Positions 8,188 through 14,837 of a stretch of 29,569 nucleotides of DNA are shown here, in pieces; within the stretch, counting starts at the first letter, position 1; the number at the start of each line of letters is the position of its first letter. The stretch is taken from assembly GCA_937915865.1 (NCBI GenBank), contig CALGIG010000074.1:1-29569 (forward strand), written 5' to 3'. Both the position numbers and the translations under genes were made by a program. The DNA comes from an uncultured Prolixibacteraceae bacterium. GTDB lineage: Bacteria; Bacteroidota; Bacteroidia; Bacteroidales; Prolixibacteraceae. The notes below the pieces were generated by a model that saw only the letters and a list, made by a program, of their open reading frames with translations, had not been told where the DNA came from and made no database searches.

Positions 8188-8195
8188 TACCTTTG
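8188..8195 (+). promoter_or_regulatory. -7 promoter box of the dapF-family gene
   Basis: TACCTTTG is an exact TAnnTTTG match, 22 bases before the ATG at 8218. No clear -33 element is visible. Confidence 0.5.
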
Positions 8196-8217
8196 CCAAA
8201 GTACAAAAACACATTTT

Positions 8218-9075
8218 ATGCAAAACTTTTTTGTCAAATCACACGGACTGGGTAATGACTATTTTGTGCTCGATGAAGCGCAGGTTTCGTTTAGCCTGAA
8301 CGAGAAAAATATACAGAAACTCTGCGATGTCCATTATGGTATTGGCTCCGACGGCATTTTACTTAAAGTAGCATCATCGAAAGCTGATTTTGGCCTAAGA
8401 ATTTACAATCCAGATGGTTCAGAAGCAGAGAAAAGCGGCAATGGGTTACGCATTTTTGCTAAATACCTGTACGATTACGGCCATACCTCGGGGAAGAAAT
8501 TTAGCATTGAAACGCTTGGTGGTATTGTTACTGCCGAAGTTTCGAAAGAAATAAACGGTAAAGCGGGCCAGGTAAAAGTTGATATGGGGAAAGCCATTTT
8601 TTGGAGCCACCAGGTTCCAGTGAATTGCGACGAATCGGAATGTCTGGATCATCCGCTCAATATTGTTGACGAAGCTTACCTGGTTAACTGTGTGTCGGTT
8701 GGAAATCCGCACTGTGTTATTTTTCGGGACAAGTTAAGCCAATCCGAAATATTGAAACATGGACATGAAATTGAGAACCATCCTCTTTTCCCAAATAGAA
8801 TTAATGTGCAGTTTGCAAAAGTTATATCACGTACTGAAGTTGAAATTTTGATTTGGGAACGCGGAGCCGGATATACTCTGGCGTCGGGTAGTTCTTCGTG
8901 TGCTGTGGCCGCAATTGCTGTAAAAAAAGGACTGGCAGAAAGGAACCTGAGTATTAAAATGCCTGGCGGAATACTTCAAATTGATATTGATGAAGACTGG
9001 AATATTCGCATGGAAGGCGAAGTTCGAGAAATTGCTTCAGGATATTTAAGTAATGAACTGATTTTAGAACTGTAA
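8218..9075 (+). CDS. dapF: Diaminopimelate epimerase family protein with both catalytic Cys replaced by Ser
   Basis: The protein has 285 residues, the normal DapF length. Family landmarks run in order: GLGNDYFVLDE (N-terminus), GIGSDGIL (41-48), NPDGSEAE (64-71), SGNGLRIF (73-80), NPHCVIF (163-169), FPNRINVQF (191-199) and WERGAGYTLASGSSSCA (213-229). DapF interconverts LL- and meso-diaminopimelate with two cysteine bases, in MCGNG and LACGTG. Here both positions are serine (Ser73 and Ser223), and GET after ERGAG is GYT. Substrate-binding Asn, Glu and Arg residues are otherwise kept. I therefore see a well-preserved DapF fold with altered chemistry: a slower epimerase, a different isomerase, or a non-catalytic relative. 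It is followed 49 bases later by a LysA-family decarboxylase, which suggests a joint role in a lysine/DAP-like amino-acid pathway. The gene symbol reflects family only. Confidence 0.8.
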   Translation: MQNFFVKSHGLGNDYFVLDEAQVSFSLNEKNIQKLCDVHYGIGSDGILLKVASSKADFGLRIYNPDGSEAEKSGNGLRIFAKYLYDYGHTSGKKFSIETLGGIVTAEVSKEINGKAGQVKVDMGKAIFWSHQVPVNCDESECLDHPLNIVDEAYLVNCVSVGNPHCVIFRDKLSQSEILKHGHEIENHPLFPNRINVQFAKVISRTEVEILIWERGAGYTLASGSSSCAVAAIAVKKGLAERNLSIKMPGGILQIDIDEDWNIRMEGEVREIASGYLSNELILEL

Positions 9076-9091
9076 GTTTATTTTAAAATTG

Positions 9092-9099
9092 TAACTTTG
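9092..9099 (+). promoter_or_regulatory. -7 promoter box of the lysA-family gene
   Basis: TAACTTTG is an exact TAnnTTTG match in the 49-base gap, 25 bases before the ATG at 9125. The decarboxylase may thus have its own promoter besides read-through from the dapF-family gene. Confidence 0.5.
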
Positions 9100-9124
9100 C
9101 AGGTCAAAATATTTATGAATTATC

Positions 9125-10390
9125 ATGACAGTAAAACAACTTCCGTTCTCTAAACAGCAGATTGAGAATATCATAGAACAATATCCAACCCCATTTCATA
9201 TTTACGATGAAAAAGGAATTCGGGAATATGCCCGGAAATTTACCAAGGCATTCTCGTGGAATTCAGGCTTTAAGGAATTTTATGCCATAAAAGCTGCCCC
9301 AAATCCATACCTGATGAAAATTATGAGGCAGGAAGGTTTTGGAATTGATTGTAGCTCTATTGCTGAATTAGTTTTGGCAGAAAGGTTAGGTATGAAGGGT
9401 GACGAAATCATGTTTACATCGAACGACACTCCGGCATACGAATACAAAAAGGCGGTTGATTTAGGTGCAATTATTAATCTCGACGATATTTCGCATATCG
9501 AATACCTTGAGAAACATGTTGGCTTACCAAATCTGGTTTGCTTTCGTTACAATCCGGGGGCGTTGAAAGAAGGAAATACTATTATTGGTCATCCAGAAGA
9601 AGCTAAATATGGTTTTACCCGCGAGCAGTTATTCGAAGGTTATCAAATGTTGGTCGAAAAAGGGGTGACACGTTTCGGCTTACATACCATGGTAGCTTCC
9701 AACGAACTTGATGCTGCTTATTTTGTCGAAACCGCTCAGATTCTATTCGATCTGATTGTGGAAATTAAACAGCGTGTGGGTATTGATATCGAATTTGCCA
9801 ATTTAGGCGGTGGAATTGGTATTCCTTACAGGCCGGCCGATCAGCCTGTTGATCTTGATTTTATGAGTCATGGAATTCGTAAACTTTACAAAGAGAAAAT
9901 TGAGGGAAGCGGGTTAAAACCACTGAAATTATATTTCGAGTCGGGCAGGGCAATGACAGGCCCTTATGGCTTTCTGGTTTCGAAGGTTTTACACATAAAA
10001 AGAACCTACAAGCAATACGCAGGCTTAGATTCGTGTATGGCAAACCTTATGCGTCCGGCTTTGTATGGTTCTTACCATCACATTACCGTTATGGGCAAAG
10101 AGTATGAGCCATTAACCGAGATTTATGATGTAACAGGCTCGTTATGCGAAAACAATGATAAATTTGCTATCAACCGGAAATTGCCTAAAGTTGAAGCTGG
10201 CGATATTATCGTAATTCACGATTCTGGAGCTCACGGTCATGCAATGGGTTTCAATTACAACGGCAAACTTCGTTCGGCTGAATTACTCTTACGCGAAAAC
10301 GGTGAGGTAATTCAAATTCGTCGTGCCGAAACATTAAACGATTATTTTGCAACATTGAACTTTGATGGTTTGAACGACTTTCATGTTTAA
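9125..10390 (+). CDS. lysA: LysA-family PLP decarboxylase (diaminopimelate decarboxylase, divergent subfamily)
   Basis: The protein has 421 residues of alanine-racemase-fold type III PLP decarboxylase. Lys56 in FYAIKAAPNP forms the cofactor Schiff base. GGGIGIPY (228-235) is the phosphate-binding glycine loop, FESGRAMTGPYG (271-282) follows, and Cys341 in GSLCENNDKF is the active-site cysteine contributed across the dimer. DAP decarboxylase makes L-lysine from meso-DAP. Compared with classic LysA, HxHxGS reads GLHTMVASNE, CESGD reads CENND, and the tyrosine-containing GAYG segment reads DSGAHGHAMGFNYNG. As far as I recall this variant recurs in many genomes annotated as LysA, but its substrate should not be assumed. 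It stands beside a Ser/Ser DapF-family protein, and a terminator-like hairpin follows. Confidence 0.82.
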   Translation: MTVKQLPFSKQQIENIIEQYPTPFHIYDEKGIREYARKFTKAFSWNSGFKEFYAIKAAPNPYLMKIMRQEGFGIDCSSIAELVLAERLGMKGDEIMFTSNDTPAYEYKKAVDLGAIINLDDISHIEYLEKHVGLPNLVCFRYNPGALKEGNTIIGHPEEAKYGFTREQLFEGYQMLVEKGVTRFGLHTMVASNELDAAYFVETAQILFDLIVEIKQRVGIDIEFANLGGGIGIPYRPADQPVDLDFMSHGIRKLYKEKIEGSGLKPLKLYFESGRAMTGPYGFLVSKVLHIKRTYKQYAGLDSCMANLMRPALYGSYHHITVMGKEYEPLTEIYDVTGSLCENNDKFAINRKLPKVEAGDIIVIHDSGAHGHAMGFNYNGKLRSAELLLRENGEVIQIRRAETLNDYFATLNFDGLNDFHV

Positions 10391-10412
10391 GTTAATTTTA
10401 TAACATTGAGAT

Positions 10413-10453
10413 AAAGGGTGTAAACGCAGAATTGTGCATTGCATCCTTTTTCT
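10413..10453 (+). terminator. Probable terminator after lysA
   Basis: AAAGGGTG (10413-10420) pairs with CATCCTTT (10442-10449), with a small inner GCA/TGC stem in the loop and a T-rich tail. It overlaps the -33 region of the next promoter. Confidence 0.45.
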
Positions 10454-10461
10454 TATATTTA
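10432..10461 (+). promoter_or_regulatory. Promoter of the glycosyltransferase-tsaC operon
   Basis: TTG at 10432-10434 and TATATTTA at 10454-10461 (7 of 8 to TAnnTTTG) are separated by 19 bases, the usual Bacteroidota spacing. The ATG is 33 bases downstream. Confidence 0.5.
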
Positions 10462-10494
10462 TCAAGTGCTTTTCACTAAATAAACAACACTACC

Positions 10495-11616
10495 ATGAAA
10501 ATCGGATTTGATGCGAAACGAGCGTTCAGTAATGTTGCCGGATTGGGTAATTTTAGCCGAAACAGTATTATTGCCCTTACCAAACAATTTCCTGAAAATC
10601 AATATTACTTGTTTAATCCCGGGAACCGGAAACCACTTTTTATTGCTCCTGAAAGTGCTATTGAATTAAGACCGGAAAATCTTTGGTGGAAAACATTTAG
10701 TTTTGTATGGCGTAGTCTTCATATCGCTAAAATAACAAAGAAACTTAAGTTAGATATTTATCATGGTTTGAGCCATGAGTTACCCATGGGAATTGAAAAG
10801 ACAAATACCAAACTCATTGTTACAATTCATGATTTGATTTTTTTGCGTTATCCCGAGTTTTACAAGAAAATAGACCGGGAAATATATGACAAAAAATTTC
10901 GCCATGCTTGTCGGATTGCAACCCGTATTCATTCTATTTCCGACCAAACCAAACAGGATTTAATTGATTATTATGGTATTCCGGCAGATAAAATTACCGT
11001 TATCTATCAGTCAATTAATCCAATTTTCTTCGAGAAAGCCGACCCAGATTTTAAATTCGAATTAAGGAAGAAACACCAGTTGCCAAAGAAATTTCTGCTT
11101 TCGGTTGGAACAGTGGAACACCGAAAGAATCTACTGAGCTTACTTGAGGGGATGACTTTATCGAAAACTTATATACCTTTGGTTGTTGTAGGGAAATCGA
11201 CTGATTATATGCATAAAGTGCAAAAATTTATCGAATCGGATATGAACCGGTTACAGGTTTATTTTCTTCCTCGCATTTCAGACGATGAGCTTTCAGCCTT
11301 GTACCAAATGGCTGAAGTTATGATTTATCCATCGTTTTTTGAAGGGTTTGGGTTGCCGGTAGCCGAAGCTCAGGCTTCAGGGTGCCCTGTTATAACTTCA
11401 AATATCAGTAGCTTACCCGAGGCTGGCGGTGATGCTGCTTATTATATTAATCCCGAGATGCCGGAAGAAATTGGACAAGCGCTTAAGGTAATTCTTTCGG
11501 ATAGTACATTACGCAAATCGATGATTGCTAAGGGAAAAGCAAATGCGCATAGGTTTACACATTATTCCTACGCAGTTCAGATGGACCAACTTTATAAAAC
11601 AGTTTTAAATGAATGA
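10495..11616 (+). CDS. GT4-family glycosyltransferase
   Basis: The protein has 373 residues with the two Rossmann domains of GT-B enzymes. The N-terminal acceptor domain starts MKIGFDAKRAFSNVAGLGNFSRN, with the glycine-rich loop typical of GT4 (RfaB/mannosyltransferase-like) proteins. The linker region FLLSVGTVEHRKNL begins the nucleotide-sugar domain, and FFEGFGLPVAEAQASGCPVITS (from about residue 282) is the EX7E donor-binding motif. No signal or membrane segment, so it acts at the cytoplasmic face, probably in surface polysaccharide or lipid glycosylation. Donor and acceptor cannot be read from sequence. Its last codons overlap the start of tsaC by 8 bases, so the two are co-transcribed even though their functions appear unrelated. 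No other glycan genes are nearby. Confidence 0.88.
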   Translation: MKIGFDAKRAFSNVAGLGNFSRNSIIALTKQFPENQYYLFNPGNRKPLFIAPESAIELRPENLWWKTFSFVWRSLHIAKITKKLKLDIYHGLSHELPMGIEKTNTKLIVTIHDLIFLRYPEFYKKIDREIYDKKFRHACRIATRIHSISDQTKQDLIDYYGIPADKITVIYQSINPIFFEKADPDFKFELRKKHQLPKKFLLSVGTVEHRKNLLSLLEGMTLSKTYIPLVVVGKSTDYMHKVQKFIESDMNRLQVYFLPRISDDELSALYQMAEVMIYPSFFEGFGLPVAEAQASGCPVITSNISSLPEAGGDAAYYINPEMPEEIGQALKVILSDSTLRKSMIAKGKANAHRFTHYSYAVQMDQLYKTVLNE

Positions 11617-12172
11617 CGACATAAAAGCTGCTCTCGAAGTTTTACAAAAAGGCGGTGTAATTCTTTATCCAACCGATACAATATGGGGAATTGGGTGCGA
11701 CGCCTGTAATGAAGAAGCCGTAAAACGTGTTTATGAAATAAAGAACCGAACCGATTCGAAGAGTATGCTGGTTTTAATGGAGAATGTGGGCTTGATCGAC
11801 AGGTATGTAGCTGAAGTTCCTGAAATAGCTTATGATTTGATTGAAGTTGCAGTAAAACCGCTTACCGTAATTTTTGATGGCGCCCGTGGTTTAGCTCAAA
11901 ACCTGGTTGCCGAAGATGGTAGTATCGGGATTAGGATTACATCTGAAGCTTTTAGTAGTGAGCTAATAAGACGGTTTAAAAGACCAATTGTTTCTACCTC
12001 GGCAAACATTAGCGGAAATCCTTCACCTGGCTGTTTTGATGAAATCGATGAACGGATTATAAATAGTGTCGACTATGTAGTAAAATACAGACAGGATGAT
12101 ACGCAAAAGTCTGTTCCTTCGAGCATTATAAAGCTGGGTCGGGGAGGCGAGGTTAAAATAATCAGAGAATGA
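11609..12172 (+). CDS. tsaC: L-threonylcarbamoyladenylate synthase (TsaC/Sua5/YrdC family)
   Basis: The protein has 187 residues consisting of a YrdC domain only, thus TsaC-like in length rather than Sua5, which carries an extra C-terminal domain. It makes threonylcarbamoyl-AMP from threonine, bicarbonate and ATP for the t6A37 modification of ANN-decoding tRNAs. Landmarks are the N-terminal GGVILYPTDTIWGIGCDA, the basic KNRTDSKSMLVLM segment that replaces the usual KxRxxxxP, and RPIVSTSANISGNPSP, which binds nucleotide. The start at 11609 overlaps the glycosyltransferase stop (ATGAATGA region), so translation is probably coupled. A hairpin with a T-tail follows directly. Its partner genes tsaB/D/E are not in the window. 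Confidence 0.92.
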   Translation: MNDDIKAALEVLQKGGVILYPTDTIWGIGCDACNEEAVKRVYEIKNRTDSKSMLVLMENVGLIDRYVAEVPEIAYDLIEVAVKPLTVIFDGARGLAQNLVAEDGSIGIRITSEAFSSELIRRFKRPIVSTSANISGNPSPGCFDEIDERIINSVDYVVKYRQDDTQKSVPSSIIKLGRGGEVKIIRE

Positions 12173-12186
12173 TATTCATTTAAATG

Positions 12187-12217
12187 GCTTTCTTTTTCAG
12201 AAAGCTGTTTCTTTTTT
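12187..12217 (+). terminator. Rho-independent terminator after tsaC
   Basis: GCTTTCT (12187-12193) pairs with AGAAAGC (12199-12205) over a 5-base loop, followed by TGTTTC and a run of T. It closes the glycosyltransferase-tsaC unit. Confidence 0.65.
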
Positions 12218-12224
12218 AGTTTTG
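12217..12224 (+). promoter_or_regulatory. -7 promoter box of mntP
   Basis: TAGTTTTG is an exact TAnnTTTG match 19 bases before the mntP ATG (12243). The leader would be only about a dozen bases, too short for a Mn riboswitch. Confidence 0.45.
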
Positions 12225-12242
12225 TCGCACAAATTAATCCTG

Positions 12243-12803
12243 ATGGAATTTCTAACAGTTATTTTGCTTGCCATTGGTTTATCGTTCGACTCATTTGCAG
12301 TTTCGGTATGTAGCGGATTAAATCTTCCGCATATCAGGTTTATGCAGGCAACAAAAATTGCAGTATTCCTGGCATTGTTCCAGGCAGTAATGCCTCTATT
12401 CGGGTGGTTGATTGGTAATAGTGTAAAATCGCTTATTGAGCCTGTTGATCATTGGATTGCCTTTGGTTTATTGAGCTTGATTGGTGGAAAAATGATTATT
12501 GAAAGTTTTATAGATTCTGAAACCCGGGAAATTAAAAATCCGTTGGATATTAAAGTTATACTGACTTTATCGGTTGCCACCAGTATTGATGCTTTAGCTG
12601 TTGGGTTCAGTTTTGCAACCCTGCTTAGTAAAATTTTAATTGCTGTTATTATTATCGGACTTGTAACTTTTATTGCTTCGATGTTAGGAATCTTGTTAGG
12701 TAAGAAAACTGGTCCTGCTATAAATCGATTTGCTGAAATTGTTGGTGGAGTAATTCTTGTTCTAATCGGGATTAAAATACTGGTAGAACACCTCTTTTTT
12801 TAA
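12243..12803 (+). CDS. mntP: Manganese efflux pump MntP
   Basis: The protein has 186 residues when started at the internal ATG 12243. The in-frame ATG at 12222 lies on the promoter box and adds seven polar residues. There are six hydrophobic segments arranged as two three-helix halves. Each half carries the family's acidic motif: SFDSFAVS (Asp16) and SIDALAVG (Asp116), needed for Mn2+ export in MntP. GGKMIIES lies at the end of the first half. It acts in the inner membrane to relieve manganese excess. Downstream genes are a histidine kinase and a monovalent-cation antiporter, so this stretch gathers ion-homeostasis functions, but the 133-base gap argues against one operon. No yybP-ykoY riboswitch fits the short leader. 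Confidence 0.92.
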   Translation: MEFLTVILLAIGLSFDSFAVSVCSGLNLPHIRFMQATKIAVFLALFQAVMPLFGWLIGNSVKSLIEPVDHWIAFGLLSLIGGKMIIESFIDSETREIKNPLDIKVILTLSVATSIDALAVGFSFATLLSKILIAVIIIGLVTFIASMLGILLGKKTGPAINRFAEIVGGVILVLIGIKILVEHLFF

Positions 12804-12936
12804 TATTTTTAGCCAGATTTTATAAAAAATGTTCTTTTTTTTCAAAAAATGATGAAATTATATTCAGATATTTAAAATGACATTTTTCACATTATTTCTT
12901 ATTTTCGCGTAACTTCATCTGGCCTGAAATAATTAC

Positions 12937-14733
12937 ATGGGTGAGTTTGTTTTAAATATTCATAATTATTCAATTTCCCCCCTTTTTATACTTTTAACTA
13001 TTGGCGGAATAATAGGAGTTATAACTTTCCTTTTTTTATTAAGGTACAGGAAAGCGGTCGAGGTAAAGTTTTGGCTTGTCTATCAAATCGCAGCTTCTAT
13101 ATGGGCATTTACTTATGCTTTCGAATTTGCAGCAAACGATATTGAACTCAAAATATTTTGGTCAAAATTATCCTATTTGGGAATTGTCTATGAAGCTGTT
13201 ACATTCATGTTTTTTTCTTTTGCTTTTTCTTCTGATTATAAGTTTATTACGCGCAAATATGTTCTCCCCGCTTATGCGTTTTCCACATTATTTCTCTTAT
13301 CTCCATTTACCAATGATTTTCACCACTTACACTGGATTAGTTACTCAATAGATCCGGTAACCCATGCTACCGACTATAAATATGGCCCTTTTTTGTGGGT
13401 TTTAGTTTTTGTTAGTTATATTCAACTTGTTATTGGTATTACTGTTATCTCCCGACTTTTCAATCGTTTATCGGGCTACTATAAAAAACAGGTATTCGTA
13501 CTTTTCATTTCCTCATTGTTGCCCTTTTTCGGCAATCTGATTTATGTATTTCAAATTAATCCGTTACCTGGATTTGACTGGACGCCTTTTACCTTTTTGA
13601 TAACTGGTATTTTAATCGCAATAAGTATCTCTAAATTCCGAATGTTCGATTTAGTACCTTTTGCCCGAAATAAACTGATTGATATTATTCCCGATGCTAT
13701 CATTGTAGTCGACAGGTTGTTACGGATAGCTGATTGTAATAATGTATTTTTGTCGTTGGTAAATGCTCCTGAAAATAAGGTTGTAGGGAAGGTAATATCG
13801 GAGCTTTTTCCGAATAGGTCTGAAATAATTCAGGAAGCTCTCAAACATGAAGTGTATTTTACTGAAATCTCCAGGGAAATCGATGGGCAAGTTCAGTATT
13901 TTGATCTTCAGGTCAATTCTTTATTCGATTATAGGAAGCAACAAACTGGCAGATTGGTTATTCTAAAAGATATTACAAGGCGTGTTCATTCGGAGGAGAT
14001 GACGAAAAAAGTGAATACCAAATTGTTAAATGAAATTCAGGATAAGGAAAAATTAATTCAGGATTTAGACGCATTCTCACATACGGTTGCCCATGATTTG
14101 AAAGGAATGCTGGGCTCTATAATTACTGCAAGTAACCTGGTGCAAATGGCTATTGATGACCTGTCGAAAGAAGAAATTCTGGAGATTGTAAGCCTTATAA
14201 ATCTTACGGCCACTAAAACAACGCATATAACCAAAGAGTTACTTACACTTGCTTCGGTCCGTCAGCAGGAAATTGAACCTGTTGTCGTGAATATGCAACT
14301 GATTACCAAGGATGCAATATCGAGGTTACATGATATGATCGATGAGAAAAATGCTGTAATTACTCTCACTGATGTTTGGTACGATGTTTTAGGAAATAAA
14401 GCATGGATAGAAGAAGTATTGATAAATTACATCAGTAATGCGATCAAATACGGTGGTATTCCGCCACGAATAAAAATAAGTACCGAGCTTGTTGGCAAAA
14501 AGCGTGTGAAGTATACTGTTACTGATAACGGTGATGGGCTTTCTCCTGAAGAGATAACTATGCTTTTTAAGAAATTTTCGAGGCTTGATGCAATCAGGGC
14601 CGAAGGAAATGGCTTGGGACTATCGATAGTGAAACGAATAATAGAAAAGCTCGGTGGCGATGTGGGTGTGTGTAGTAAAAATATCCCGGGAGAAGGTTCT
14701 GCTTTTTATTTCATTTTGCCATCGGCCAGGTAA
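12937..14733 (+). CDS. Orphan sensor histidine kinase (7TM N-terminus, PAS, HisKA, HATPase)
   Basis: The protein has 598 residues. Residues ~15-235 hold seven hydrophobic segments of the histidine-kinase N-terminal 7TM type. A PAS-like domain spans about 245-345 (IPDAIIVVDRLLRIADCNN). A short coiled linker (350-378) follows. The dimerisation helix contains the phospho-acceptor His386 in SHTVAHDLKGML. The ATPase domain shows the N box (EVLINYISNAIK, Asn497/Asn501), G1 DNGDG (530-534) and G2 GNGLGL (558-563). It should autophosphorylate and signal from the inner membrane. No response regulator or receiver domain is in the window, so its partner is unlinked. Flanking mntP and a CPA2 antiporter make an ionic or membrane-energy cue plausible, but that is inference. 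The ATG was chosen for full coverage of the first membrane segment. Confidence 0.88.
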   Translation: MGEFVLNIHNYSISPLFILLTIGGIIGVITFLFLLRYRKAVEVKFWLVYQIAASIWAFTYAFEFAANDIELKIFWSKLSYLGIVYEAVTFMFFSFAFSSDYKFITRKYVLPAYAFSTLFLLSPFTNDFHHLHWISYSIDPVTHATDYKYGPFLWVLVFVSYIQLVIGITVISRLFNRLSGYYKKQVFVLFISSLLPFFGNLIYVFQINPLPGFDWTPFTFLITGILIAISISKFRMFDLVPFARNKLIDIIPDAIIVVDRLLRIADCNNVFLSLVNAPENKVVGKVISELFPNRSEIIQEALKHEVYFTEISREIDGQVQYFDLQVNSLFDYRKQQTGRLVILKDITRRVHSEEMTKKVNTKLLNEIQDKEKLIQDLDAFSHTVAHDLKGMLGSIITASNLVQMAIDDLSKEEILEIVSLINLTATKTTHITKELLTLASVRQQEIEPVVVNMQLITKDAISRLHDMIDEKNAVITLTDVWYDVLGNKAWIEEVLINYISNAIKYGGIPPRIKISTELVGKKRVKYTVTDNGDGLSPEEITMLFKKFSRLDAIRAEGNGLGLSIVKRIIEKLGGDVGVCSKNIPGEGSAFYFILPSAR

Positions 14734-14837
14734 AATATACCTCTTCCCTGGTTGTAAATCAAATGTCATTTGAAATTTTAACGGTCTGCTAACCTTAAAT
14801 TGAAGATTTTATTCCGATTTAACTGTAAATTGCAGAC

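Noticed and set aside
12173..12242. yybP-ykoY manganese riboswitch before mntP
   Set aside because: The predicted leader is only about a dozen bases, and the hairpin present is the tsaC terminator.
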